From the NCBI GenBank assembly GCA_001179505.1, contig CDMY01000354.1:1-35971 (forward strand): a stretch of 35,971 nucleotides of DNA, given 5' to 3'. This DNA is from Vitrella brassicaformis. Taxonomy: Eukaryota > Sar > Vitrellaceae. Numbering within the stretch: the stretch's first letter is position 1; each line of letters opens with the position of its first letter. The position numbers and the translations under genes are program-made. Shown in pieces: positions 8,472-19,210 of this stretch. The notes under the pieces were generated by a model. That model did no database searches. It saw nothing but the letters and a program-made list of their open reading frames with translations, and was not told where the DNA came from.

Positions 8472-11418
8472 TCACTTGCCAGGCCTGTAGACGGTTTTGA
8501 AGTCTTTCCTGAATCGCATGCAGAGCCGCTCTTCCTCCTGCTGCGGCAGAGCACACCGCTTCCAATCGGCCTTCTCGGGCGATCCCAACGCCTCACAGAG
8601 CGCCTCGCGACCCAGGTTGAGCGGGATGCGCACCTTGCTGGGGCCGCCCGTGATCAAGTAACTGTCCACCTGACGGCCTGCACAGGCACACACACACACA
8701 CACACGCACTTGGATGGATGCACCTGTGGTGGCTTGACTGGCGGACCTCTGGCAGTATTGTCGCCGGGCAGCTCCAGGTAGAGGTAGGGCATCTTGGCGT
8801 TGTTGACCCGCTCGGCCAGCTGCCTCATCTCGCCCACACCCTGGCTGCCGCTGCCGCCCTCGGGCATTGGCTCTCGCCTCTCCAGCCGCTCGTAAGTGAG
8901 GTTTGCCTCCTTGGCCCTGGCCTCAAAGATCTGGCCGATGGAGGCCTCGAGCTGTTTGGGGATCGGCACCACCTGCAGTTGGGTGTGGGCGGCCGTGGTG
9001 TTGTGCATCGGCACATAACGCTCGAACACCACACACGAACGGCCCTGAGAGAGAGAAAAGGCGAGTTCTCTGTGTGTGGCCCGGCCTGGACCAGGCAGCC
9101 ACCTACCTGGCTGTGGTAGAGCTGCCTCAGTACGGAGAGGAAGGTCATCACTTCGGTGAGCATGTCGGGCGGGCCTGTGTGGCAGGCAGGCAGCCATCAC
9201 ACAATGGGTGTTGGTGTTGGTGGCTATGGTTGGTGGTTTGTGCCGTGTCTCACTCACCAGCCATGAGGTATGGGTAGTGGTTGATGGGAATCACCAGAAC
9301 GTGGTCGGCAGCCAGGCCGCCCTTCGCCATCGCCACATACACCTACACACGACACACGGCACACGCACACCCAGACAGACAGAGGTGTGGATTATGCCTG
9401 GAGCGGTTCGTGAACCCGTCCACCACCACCACCACCCGCTCCACCCACACACACGCACCTTGTCGCCCACATGCACAATGAGGTGCTGCTCCACCTTCGG
9501 ATTTGCAAGACAAAACCAGCACTCTGCCACACACAACCATGGCACACTCACTGGTTTGTCCGTCTGTGGTCTCTCTCACTCGAACACACCTGCATGTGGC
9601 TGCATATCGATGACGAGCGGCTGCGGCCCCCTGGGCCTCCCATGGCCGCCCTCCCCCCTCTCGCCCTTGGCGTGCTGCTGCGGCCCTCTCCTGGGATCGC
9701 CCCCTCTGTGGAGCATGATGCGGATCATCCTGTTGCCCGCCTCGATCTGCTCGCTTGCCTTGGTGGCCTCCTCGGCCATCGCTGCCGTGGCGTACTTGAT
9801 CCATCCACGCCCAGTGCCCCGCCTCTTGCCGCCGCCACCACCACTGTCGGCCCCCTCGCCGCCCGTCAGATCGAGATGGACCCACTCGATCTCGCCGAAG
9901 CCCTTCATGACCTTGACGAGCTGGTCTCGTTCGATGTCAAAGGGCAGGTTGGTCAGGAACACGATGGGCGTCTCCCTTGGTGCGAGTGCCGGCCCCTCGA
10001 CCCTCATGCGCTTGGCGGGCCGCTCTGGGCGTTCGGTGGGTGGCGGGGGCGGCTGCAGGTCCCGGAAAGTGTCCAAGAAGGGGTTTGGTGTGCAGGGGGA
10101 GGGCAGCTGGTTGAGGTCTGCGGGGAGGAGGGAGGAGCCGGGGGTGATCTTGATGGCGTGCAGCCACTTGGTCGCCTTGCCGGGCGGAGAGCCGACACCG
10201 CCCAGAGAGATGAAGCGGCATGGGTACCCTGCACACCGACAGACAAACACACAGACAGACACACAGACAGACACACACAGACAACACACGCATTCACGCA
10301 GACGAGAGCAGCCTCGCGTGCACGGCCTTTCCTTTTACCTCTCAGTGTGTCGTATGGCGGGCGCTGGTAGAAGACGCCGCTCGTGGCAGCGATGTGGTAA
10401 CGAGGCGACAGGTGAAAGGCCACACGAGAGACCGTCGGCGAGCTGACATTGACACACACACACACGCACGCACACACACACACACACACACAAGGGGATA
10501 GGAAACCGATCAGCGCGCCTTTCCGCTGGCTGAACCATTCCTTCCCACCTGCACTGCGCTCTCTTGTCAGACGGCAACAGCTCGTCCAGGGCGCTCTTAT
10601 CCTCCGCAGGGAGCCGTCCGTCGATGGCCTGCGGCCACTCTGACGTCACCAGCAAATCGATCGGGACCGACGGCGACGCACCGTTATGCTCACGCTGGGA
10701 GAGGAGGGTCTTCATGGCCATGGGTGTGTAGTTGGAGCCGACGAACGGCTCCGAGTCGCCGCCCTGGTCCTCGCCGCTCGCTGCGCCATCTGCAGCACAA
10801 CAAACACAACACGGCACAACACAACACAACACAACACAACACAACACGCAGCTGATGGTCTTGTTCGTGGGTTCCCGTTGCATCTCCCGCCCGCCCGCCC
10901 TTCCGTCCATCACCCACCATGTGTCCCCTCCGACACGGCCTTGTCATAGCGCCCAGAGAGGAAGGCGATCCTCAGCCCCTTGACGACCTTGATCCCACAG
11001 CCGCCGATGAATTCCAGATCCTCGGCCAGCCGCTGGCCGCCTTTGGCAGAGGCGATGAGCGCCGCTCCCTCCCCCCCAGCACCGCCCTCGATGAAGTAGG
11101 TCGAGATGGGCATGGTCTTGGTTCCCGTCACGAAGTCAGGGAGGTCGGTGGACGGGCCGTCGGGCGAGCCGAGGAAGGACCCGCAGCAAATGAGCAGGTC
11201 GAATGGGCCTTGGCGGGCGTTGACGGCTGACACCTGCAGACAGACAGACAGAAGATCCATGACATGAGAGCATCCGATTCCATCATGGCGCATGCCTCGT
11301 GTCCTGAGGTTTGTCTGCACCCACCCACCCACGTACCCACCTGCTTGGCGAGAAGTCCCAGCTGCCCTTTGACATCGCCGCAGAGCAGCACCTTCACTGA
11401 AACCGTTGCGCCCTCCAT
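8472..11418 (-). CDS. CWF19L1: CWF19-like (CwfJ family) splicing factor with an internal RRM
   Basis: Ten exons (11418-11341, 11233-10918, 10789-10549, 10442-10339, 10228-9590, 9523-9459, 9342-9258, 9174-9107, 9044-8747, 8677-8472) join in frame to 699 residues. The N-terminus is the metallophosphatase-like part of CWF19L1/Drn1: VKVLLCGDVKGQLGLL, FDLLICCGSFLGS, then GTKTMPISTYFI. From residue about 460 comes CwfJ domain 1: CWFCLANPKVEQHLIVHVGD, then AMAKGGLAADHVLVIPINHY. CwfJ domain 2 closes the protein: IPLNLGREALCEALG, DWKRC, FRKDF. The family binds spliceosomes and lariat-debranching machinery. Unusually, residues about 332-420 look like an RRM: VFLTNLPFD as RNP2, RGWIKYAT as RNP1, with a Gly/Lys loop between. 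The GTG at 11421 is not used; ATG 11418 is. The last intron uses a gtccgc donor. Confidence 0.88.
10452..10492 (+). repeat. (CA)n microsatellite inside a CWF19-like intron
   Basis: This is an almost pure CA tract on the plus strand, so it is TG on the sense strand of the gene. It lies in the intron between exons 3 and 4, some ten bases upstream (sense) of the 3' splice site. Confidence 0.85.
10815..10847 (+). repeat. (ACAAC)n pentanucleotide repeat in a CWF19-like intron
   Basis: About six copies of ACAAC lie in tandem inside intron 2 of the CWF19-like gene. On the sense strand this reads GTTGT, another GT-rich tract close to the 3' splice site. Confidence 0.85.
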
Positions 11419-11624
11419 CACGGAATCACCAAAAGGCAGATCTGCACTCCCCGGCCTTCAGACTTCGTGTCATGCGCTCAGTGGCGGGAGATCTCACGGA
11501 GATGCTGTCAAGCTCGCACCAATTGAGGACAACTGTCCGACGCTTCTGCTTCTTCTCACCCAACGAAGGCCTCACGGCACAGAAGATCTGGTGTGGAAAA
11601 GCTGTGTTGAGAGAAGAAGCAAAG
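11419..11624. promoter_or_regulatory. Divergent promoter region, CWF19-like / TMEM147
   Basis: The two start codons are 206 bases apart. The gap holds two AGATCT sites, each within a short palindrome: GCAGATCTGC at 11436-11445 and GAGATCTC at 11488-11495. There is also an AGATCT at 11584-11589. No clear TATA box is visible. Confidence 0.5.
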
Positions 11625-13364
11625 ATGACATATTTTCACACGATGAACTGCTGCCTCACGACCTTCGGGCCCTTCGGCGTGCTCTACTACGGCACCGGAC
11701 TGTAAGAATGAGAAAAACAGAAGAGAGATCTGCACAGCCGCCATCTCCTCAATCAATCATGCTGTGCTGCAGGTGGGAGTACAGCGGCGCGCTGGGGCTG
11801 TGCTTGTTTGCTGGGATGTACTACACCGTCACACAGATCATTAAGGTGAAGCACGACAGCTGTTTGCAAGCTGATCCATCTGTGTGTGTGTGGTGTGCAG
11901 CTGTTGCTGCTCGTGACGATCATCCCATCGGGCGAGACCACGTCGATATCGCAGGCGTGCAGGCAGAGGGAGCGATTCATCTGACGGCTCTTGGGTCATG
12001 CCTGTGTCCGTGTCTGTCTGTCTGCGTATGCCCATGCATCAGGAGCTCTTTCGCAACTGTGTCAACCTGGCTGACGCCGTGGGCATGCACCTCATGCTGC
12101 AGAGCAGGTGAGCAGCTGGAGCCATACACACACACACAGGCACGGGCAGCCGGCTGGAGCATGGCGTCTGTGTGTCTTACGCAGGCGGAGCGTTGGCTTC
12201 GAGCCCAACACGCGGCTTCTGGGCGTTGGCCTGGGTGAGATGAGATACGTAACAGAGATCCGGCCCGTGCGTATCTCACCAGCATTCGACAGCAGTTTTC
12301 TGCCTGTGTGTGTATCTGTGTGTCGTTGTGTGTGTGTCAGGCTGGGCGGCGGCTGACGCCATCTTTCAGCACATGATCGCATTCCTTGTCGGTGAGAGAG
12401 GGACAGAGAGAGGGACAGAGGGAGGGAGGGACGGAGGGAGGGATTAGCAGAGAAGACAGGCAGAGCTTCAGACAGAGAGTGAATATGGCAATAAGGGCGG
12501 CGTGATGAAAACACATATTAGGATCAACCAACTGACTCCACAATGGAGACAAAGGGAATGTTTTCCTGACCCCAGCACCCAATCCGTGCAGCAGACAGGA
12601 GACGACCCTCGCCATGCGCTGCTGCTGACATGAATGCATGGATTCGTCTGTCTGTGTGTGTGTGTGTGTGTGTGTGAAGGTGCGACCGGTGCCGAGTTCG
12701 AATGGACCTTCATTCAGAGGGCGATAAGCTCCAATATCAACATGGTATACACGCGAGGCTGGCTGGCTGGATGACACGCTTCTATGCTGCTTGGTGTTTC
12801 GCCTGTCTGTCTGTCTGCAGATCGCACATTTGGTCTTCACCGTGCTTGTCTTCATCTACGGCAGGAAACGGCTCTACGAAAAGTGAGCACAGTCTCCCAC
12901 CCAAATGGCCCTCATTGCCTATCCCTCCCTCCCTCCGTCCGCCTGTCCATCCGTCAGGTACACGTACCCCGTCCTTGCCATCGGTCTGCTGCACCTTGTC
13001 GGCATGCCCACCATACAAAGGTACACACACGCACACACAGACAGACAGACAGACAGACAGACGTCCCAAGCCACCACGCTCATAAAGCCTCTGTCATGCC
13101 CCCCGCCCAGTGTGTTCTTCACCTCGCCATCTGCTGGTGGGGCAGAGGGGGGCGCCGTCAACCCCTGGAGCAGCGGTGTGGCGGGGTGGAGGTTTCTCAT
13201 GCTGCAGTTCGTCTTGGTCAACATTGCCGCAGGATACTGCTGGTGAGGGCAGTGCGGCACGGCAGTCGTTGTTGTGTCGATGGGACATCCACATGGCTGT
13301 GTCTGTGAGTGTGTCCAGGTATGTGTATGGGTCGCGGACGGCAGCGGCGGACAAGGACAGATGA
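11625..13364 (+). CDS. TMEM147: TMEM147 family ER membrane protein
   Basis: Eleven exons (11625-11701, 11773-11845, 11901-11954, 12043-12107, 12185-12234, 12341-12391, 12680-12744, 12821-12882, 12958-13020, 13111-13242, 13319-13364) join in frame to 245 residues, close to the family size of about 225. Family hallmarks are visible: MTYFHTMNC at the start, WEYSGALGLCLFAGMYY in the first membrane segments, NCVNLADAVGMHLML, LGWAAADAIF, then GAEFEWTFIQRAISSNINM. TMEM147 is a multi-pass ER protein that works with Nicalin and NOMO in the BOS complex of the multipass translocon. The end of exon 3 needs a GC-AG intron (CAG followed by gcgtgc at 11955), because no GT site keeps the conserved reading. 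Most other introns have TG-rich 3' ends, the longest at 12655-12677. Confidence 0.88.
12399..12445 (+). repeat. Purine-rich GGGA/GAGAGGGAC repeat in a TMEM147 intron
   Basis: Two copies of gagagggacaga, then ggagggagggacggagggaggga, lie just after the exon 6 donor. The tract is purely purine-rich on the sense strand. It sits in the gene's longest intron, 12392-12679. Confidence 0.8.
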
Positions 13365-13394
13365 CAGACAGCTCCTTGACGACAGACACGTATT

Positions 13395-13424
13395 GATTAT
13401 TCGATACGGTCTTATCGAATAATC
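13395..13424. terminator. Perfect inverted repeat between convergent genes
   Basis: GATTATTCGATA at 13395-13406 and its exact reverse complement at 13413-13424 flank a six-base loop (cggtct). The AT-rich 12-base arms stand out in this GC-rich window. It lies 31 bases after the TMEM147 stop and about 220 bases beyond the stop of the facing gene. It could be a 3' end or mRNA-stability hairpin, or a cruciform; the terminator label is a guess from position. Confidence 0.45.
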
Positions 13425-13643
13425 TCGTCGATTAATTACACACATGAATGACACGCACAGGCAGGCACCGCATACCCACTCACAGCACCTCACCCTCACA
13501 AAGTCAGCCACTCCCTCACCCGCTCTGCACCCCCTTAACCTTGCTGGCCTTCGTCGGATGGACGGGGCAAAAGAACCGAGCATCAGAATAATGATAAAGG
13601 TATCGACACAGGCCCCTACGGACTGACCCCTGACCCTCTCTCA

Positions 13644-14342
13644 TCAGTAAGCGAATGTGACGTCAGGCTTCTCGTCTGTTGGCTTGAAGTTCTTGGCCGT
13701 GGGCACCTTCCGCTCGCCCTCGGGGGGCGCCACGGGCCGCTCGTCAGACTCGTCATCGCGAAACACACACGACTTGTACCTGCAACACACACCACCACCG
13801 CCACCATTCACACACGCCGCCGAGTGGGTGTGAGTGGCTTCGCGTCCACACGCACCACTGCGAGGGGTGTTCGCCCGGCAGCTTCCGCTCGTTGTCGTTG
13901 CCGTCGTGCCACCGCCTGTCGACCTCATCGATAGGCGTCAGCTTGGGAGGCTGCACGTAGTAATACCCGCCCTTGACGTCCGTCACTGAGCAAGGAAGGA
14001 GATCAACAACAGCACACACACACACACACACCTCAGAGGCGTGTGTGTTATGTTGTCGGCGTGTGTGGCTTATTACCGATGCCAGGTTCTTTGCCTTCGT
14101 TGAGGAGCGTGAACATCTCGCCGGGCTCTGCGTCGCGGTCGGGTGTGAAGGAGGGGTTGAGCGACTTGAGCTGAGTCCTCTCGCTCGCTGTGTGCGTCGG
14201 CTGCACACACACACACACAGCAACACACGCAATGCAAGCAACGTACAGCACAACGCGAAGAGAGGAACAAGATCTTCATCTCATCTCTCTGCGTCGTTAG
14301 CTGAGTGTGTGTCGGCCTCACCAGCCAGATCGGAATCACCAT
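13644..14342 (-). CDS. Small protein of unknown function (136 residues)
   Basis: Four exons (14342-14322, 14200-14077, 13985-13856, 13779-13644) join in frame. The protein is hydrophilic, rich in Pro, Asp, Glu and Lys, without a signal peptide or membrane segment. It contains LNPSFTPDRDAEPGEMF, KGGYYYVQPPKLTP, WHDGNDNERKLPGEHP, and ends NFKPTDEKPDVTFAY. I do not recognise a family. The short basic-free first exon (MVIPIWL) is the weakest part, because the same frame stays open far upstream to 14582. Its splice junctions are good, introns 1 and 3 carry TG-rich acceptors on the sense strand, and codon composition in exons 2-4 is that of real coding DNA. Confidence 0.65.
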
Positions 14343-16335
14343 TGTTGTGCTTCTGGATGGGTTTCGTTTCTTCCTGCGTTCGCTTGCTTGAGCTCGCAAC
14401 GGTAACGGCACTGTAAATTTCCTTTCTCGTCGATATGGCTGTCTGTCTCGTTGTCTCTCGTGTGCGTGTGATCGGCTGTTGGGTGTGCCTGGCGGCAGGC
14501 ACATGACCCGAACACTCCTGCAAACAGGAGTGCGGGTGCGCCTACTCGCACAAACAGAGAGACTCCAGCAGTACGCATGCAATACTCAATTATGTATTGA
14601 TTGGCCGCGCATCCCCCTACGAAAACCTCTTGCCTCCGCTGCATTTCCGACACACAGTCTTGCTCAGCAACAGCGAGGCACCCATATATAGCCCTTCAGA
14701 CGCATTCGTGTGTGTGCCTCGAGTGAGCTCCGCGCGCAGTGACACAAGAGAGATACAAAAAGCCATCGATAGGTATGCCCCGGCAACACACACACATACA
14801 AGGGCAAGTGAGCACCAAGTCACACGTGTTGATGGAAAGCCAGCCAGCCAGCCAGCCAGTCAACACTGTCGGCAGCACGCATGCCGTGCATTGTCAGACG
14901 TCATATATAATGCTATGAATTGAGCCTCTAGACCATATGTGTATGTATGTATGTGTGCACGAGGAATGCAGCCAGTGATGCGATGCGCCGTGGCAATGAT
15001 TCGGAGCTGGCTCCACGCCCACACCAAAACCACTTCCGAATACCCCCTTGTTTGTCGTGGACAATCCTATCTCACTGTTCTCTTCCTGGCAGGCACATGC
15101 ATATGTTGGCACGCAGCTGCACCATGCACCAGCAGCACATGCGCAAAGTGAGCAAGATTACACGAGAGCAACAAGTCAGTCACACGCCAGAATGAATGAA
15201 TGGCAGCCTGCCAACATTGCCGGCAGTGCCTACGAGAAACACAGCAGCCAGTCATGTGCCCTGTCCCTGTGTATCCTCCTCGTGTGTCTTGGCGAATCCT
15301 CTCTCGATTGCTTGTCCGCCCATTCATTCGCGCACAGCCGGCCAGCCGTCATGCAACAAGAAGCAGGCAGAGTTAGTGTCTTGAATGCAGCATGCGCGAA
15401 CATGCAACACACTTGCCCGCCAGCTTGATGTCGTGTGTCGGCTTGCTGGCAGGGGAATGCAGTCAGTGCGGCACCATCAGTGTCTACGTACAGAACCGCG
15501 ACAATACAGCGGCGGATGTCTTGTTGACTCAGCCCGAAACATCCGTCAATACCTCCTTCCTTCCTTGCTGGTGTCTGTGCGTCCACCCACACGTGGTCCA
15601 CTTCTGTAGGTGTGCCGTCACATCGATCACTTGTTCCTATTCCCGTGTACGTCGGCAGAGACCACAATCACAGACAGACATACAGACACACAGACACACA
15701 GACACACAGACAGACAGACAGACAGACAAATGTACGTAGCTATCCACAACACACATAGGCACGCAACACGGAGGCATGCAACACACACACACACGCACCC
15801 ACGGGAGGCACACACGACCCGACCACCACCACCACCACCACCAAAGACTCGTACGTGTGCGACAGGGAGCGAAGAGCATGCACGCACAACACAACACAAC
15901 ACACAGCAGCACCAAGAACACACCTCACAAGACACGCACACCCCCGAACCACACACCCCAGGCAGGCCCCCACCGCCGCACCACGCCACGCCATGGACCG
16001 CACGGGCAGCACAACCGAGCAAGGAGTCGCACACACACACACACACACAGAGACAGACGAGAGACACTCCGACCTACTGTACGTCCACGTATGTCATATG
16101 AATGTCATATGAATTATGAAGTAAGTCTTCTTCGCTCGATCGCTCCTGACGACCATGCACTCAACGAAAGCCGTAATACGCAGCCAGCGCTAGTACTGCG
16201 GCACAGTCAAAGGACGACACGCACACCACCAAGCAGCGACCTGCGACACACAAGACACAAGACACAACAATGACGTCATGGATGGCCTTCTTGGTGTGCA
16301 TATCGTCATCTACCTCAGCAGGGGGGGTAGTGTGT
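14343..16335. other. Two-kilobase CA-rich intergenic region, no gene seen
   Basis: Open frames here translate to His/Thr/Cys/Val repeats, or are short and without family features. The stretch contains (CCAG)n at 14840-14859, TATG repeats at 14940-14955, a CAGA/CACA array at 15668-15726, a (CCA)n run at 15822-15842, and scattered (ACAAC)n at 15888-15902. An upstream exon, promoter or non-coding RNA could be present, but nothing marks one. Confidence 0.5.
15668..15726 (+). repeat. CAGA / CACA tetranucleotide array
   Basis: Alternating cagacaga and cacacaga units run for about 59 bases in gene-free DNA. Similar shorter CAGA arrays occur in introns of this window (10250-10283, 13041-13061, 23384-23398). 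Confidence 0.85.
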
Positions 16336-18484
16336 CTACGCCGAGACAGGAACCTGCACCTGCAGCAAACACACACACACATACACCCACACACGCGTCC
16401 TGTGCGACTCAGTCTTTCACCCACCGCTGCTGGGTCGATGCCTCTGAGCCAGTTGACGACGAGTGTGACCTTGCCGAGCTTGATGTGGCTGCCCAACACC
16501 TTGTCGCTCGCTTTGCGCGAGTCAAGGTCGGCGATAGCCAGCACCTCGGCAAAGGTCTCCCCGGTCAGCTCCTCCTGGGCAGATACACACACGCACACAC
16601 CACCATCACCACAACAACACCGCACAGCACACCACACATGAACGAGTGCGTGTTTGCCATTTTTAGTTGCGTCTCTGCGTACCTTCTTGACGGTGTCGAC
16701 GAGTCCCCGCAGCTTCTCATCTCGCTGGAATATCTTCACGACGTCGTCAGCCGTGAGCTTCGACAGCTCGACCGTCACAAAGGTCTCTGCACAGACACAG
16801 ACACACACGCACACACACACACAGACAGAGCCAGGCGTCACCGAGGCCGGCCAATTGATTCATTCATTCACGTGTGTGTCGACTGACCGTCGTCCTCGAC
16901 TTCCATCTTGACGTGCACCTCGCCAGCACCAGCACTGGCATCAGCCTCACCAGAGGCCTCACCAGTGGCAGCAGCAGCACCGTGGTCACCATCTCCCTCC
17001 TGCTTGATGCCGACACCAGCAGCACCACCACCACCATCACTACCAGCAGCAGCATTGCTCTCCGTGGGGAAGAGCAGCGCCTCGGGGGGCGCCTGGTCGC
17101 CGTCCGAATCGACACGCGAACCTTCGACACACAGGTGAGGTGACACGATGAGGACGCCATGACTGTCTGTCCATTCACACATGTATACCTACCTGTACGG
17201 CGCCTTTTGCCGCCCCGTCGCTTCTGCTTCTGCTCCTTATTGCCGGCGTCGCGGGCCGCGGCAGACGCGGACGGCTTCTCCTAACACGAAAACCAGACGA
17301 CGGGCGCGCGAAGGCATGGAACAATATCGACCCCCCTCCCTCCCTCCCTCCCTCTCTGTCGGCCTTGCTCGTTACCTGGTCGTCATCTGGGAAGGCGTGA
17401 GCGGCGAGGAGACCTTCCCAGCCCTTGATGGGCATCTCGGTGGGGATGGCCTTGTGCCGGTAGTCAATGGCGGCCTCGACGGCCGAGCGGGCGGTGTGGT
17501 AGGTGGACAAGGAGAAGGAGCGGGCCTTGCGGAGCTTCTTGTGGCTGACAGTGGCTCCGTCCTTGTTGGCGTACACGTAGAGGTACGGCACCTGAAGGAC
17601 ACGCAACGGACAGAGCGGACCTGCAGTGCCCATATGCTGTGCAGCTCGCACACCTGGCCATCGAGATGCTTGAGCTTCTGCAGGAAGGCACGGAGGCTGA
17701 TAATGGACTGACTCACGTCTGATGAATAGATGAAAAATGACACATCCTCACACATGCAGAAGATGGACCCTCAGGCAGAACCCACCGTTTCCCGCGGTCC
17801 GTCGTCGCTTCTTACGGCCGTCAGGGGAAGGGGTCGGCGAGCGGGCCACGGCCTGGGAGACGGAGAAGTAGCCACGAGTGCTCGCTTGTGGTCACTCATG
17901 GCCACACCCACCCATCCACCTACCCGTGCGTGGAGAAGGTCGTTCTCGCCGCTGTCGTCATCCTCACCGGACGAACCCTCATCGCCGTAGTGTCCTGATG
18001 CGAACCACATGTGTCGGTGTGTGGGTCGCTGCTGCAGCGGTGACCGTGTGCTGTGTGTGTTTCTTACGGCGTTCCGGTGCGTGACGGTCACCATCGTCCG
18101 CACCCTACACAGACACGCAGGCACTTGCATTTGAGGCGCTGACGGGCGAAGGTCTCTCTCTGCTGTCTTCCTTGGCACTGACCTCGCCTGCACCATTCCC
18201 TGAGCCAACCATCTGGTCATCAGCGGCAGAACCTGACACACAGCCACAAACACCCACACAACCCCACGCACCATCCATCGGCTGCACTATTGACTGTCCG
18301 TGCCTCACCCACCTTGGCCACCTGCCGACTCCCCGACCTTCCTGCCACCGTCCTCCTCCATCAGCACATGATCAGGCCGCCCCCCGTCGCTGACATTGGG
18401 ACATGGCTGAGGGCCGGCGGCAGCAGCCACGTCCTCACTCTCCTCCTTGATCAATGGAGACGGGCCGACAGAGCTGCTCGCCAT
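16336..18484 (-). CDS. AP2-like DNA-binding protein with a C-terminal SAM-like domain
   Basis: Twelve exons (18484-18313, 18232-18183, 18104-18068, 17994-17924, 17852-17786, 17718-17654, 17591-17376, 17280-17193, 17121-16888, 16786-16683, 16574-16425, 16359-16336) join in frame to 425 residues. Residues 1-135 are acidic and disordered, with a basic patch (GRKKRRRT) that looks like a nuclear localisation signal. Residues about 150-205 read VPYLYVYANKDGATV, KKLRKARSFSLSTYHTARSA, then AAIDYR. This is the strand-strand-helix pattern of ApiAP2 domains, whose second half is SFSV..YG..A...A..YR. A second basic patch (KEQKQKRRGGKRRR) follows. Residues about 334-418 (LTADDVVKIF, EELTGETFAEV, DKVLGSHIKLGKVTLVVNWL) match a SAM fold. 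The likely role is transcription regulation. The AP2 call is moderate and the SAM call slightly weaker. The short last exon (VQVPVSA) is uncertain. Confidence 0.72.
18344..18455 (-). repeat. Source or sister copy of a 112-base inverted duplication
   Basis: This part of exon 1 of the AP2-like gene (residues 11-48) is present again, in opposite orientation, at 20603-20714. The two are the same length without gaps, and I count two mismatches. One is silent (AGC/AGT Ser); the other changes Gly to Arg in the translated copy. Confidence 0.9.
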
Positions 18485-19210
18485 GGCGTCAATCAAGAGG
18501 CCTCACCTGAGAGACACACACAGCGCCCGGACCCTCGCTTTCATCAGTTGCGTCATCTGCTGCTGTGTGTGTAGCCACACACTCCCGCGCACACACGGAT
18601 GCTTTCCTGCACTGATCTATGTGCCTGCCTGCCTGCGCAGCTGCCTGTGTGTGTGCCCATGTGTCCGCTCACTGGAACAAGGCTGCTCCGAGCCGACAGG
18701 TGTTCCCAAGCCTCGGGTGTGCGCGCGCGGACACGCGTCAACAAAGGGGAAGATGCCGCCGTCTCTGGTCTCAATGAGGACGATGCTGCCGGAACCACAC
18801 CAGAGAGAGCGGCGCAGCCGTCAGGAGGGCAGCGCACCAAGCCAATAGAGCCGGAGGGTTTGACGAGGGGCAAGGGTTTTTTACCCTATAACCCTACGAG
18901 AGAAGGCGCCAAGATATCTGATGCCTCCCTCGGTGATGCGGCGAGAGCTGATGCGGTGAGATGGCGGGCCATTGAGCTGCCAGATATCGGAGGTGAGGGA
19001 GGCTATCCTTTTTGGCATCTCTCTCTCTGTGCATGTGTCTGTCGGCCCATCGCTGCAGGCGTGTCGTTGAGGAGTGATGGCGGCCTCCTCATCTGCCGCT
19101 GCCGGTGGTGGTGGTGGTGCTGGTGGTTTATTCAGTTGTCTGCATGCTGATCTGTCCATCTGAGCATCGAACCAGGTGAGCCGCACACAGATCAATGAGC
19201 AGCATGCTTG
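18485..19210. other. Region between the divergent AP2-like and F-box-2 genes
   Basis: This 725-base gap probably holds both promoters and leader exons of F-box-2. Possible leader splice sites are GTGAGG at 18994 with CTGCAG at 19058, and GTGAGC at 19175 with GTGCAG at 19249. A 28-codon open frame starts at 19077 (MAASSSAAAGGGGGAGG) and stops at 19161. It cannot be joined in frame to the main gene with GT-AG sites, so it is at best an upstream open frame. Confidence 0.4.

Noticed and set aside
9208-10446. 412-codon plus-strand open frame
   Set aside because: It lies antisense to CWF19-like exons 5-7 and crosses CA-rich introns. The minus strand aligns with a known family through exact splice sites.
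15668-15726. Regularly spaced repeat that might suggest a CRISPR array
   Set aside because: It is a simple CAGA/CACA tetranucleotide array without unique spacers, in a eukaryotic genome.
15610-16101. His/Thr-rich and Cys/Val-rich frames on both strands
   Set aside because: They are direct translations of CA/TG repeats, with no protein-like composition.
16161-16335. Extension of the AP2/SAM protein to residue YYGFR by reading through exon 11
   Set aside because: The frame passes through TG-repeat intron sequence (VCGCMCVCVCC). A clean GTGGGT donor at 16424 and acceptor at 16360 give a short final exon instead.
906-18964. Shared GACGCAGTGAGATGGCGG-like words at about 970 and 18950 as a dispersed element
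   Set aside because: Similarity is limited to about 15 bases in different contexts, which is too short to support an element.
19077-19163. ATG at 19077 as start of the F-box-2 gene
   Set aside because: Its frame stops at 19161, and every GT donor in it leaves the wrong phase for the acceptor at 19249.
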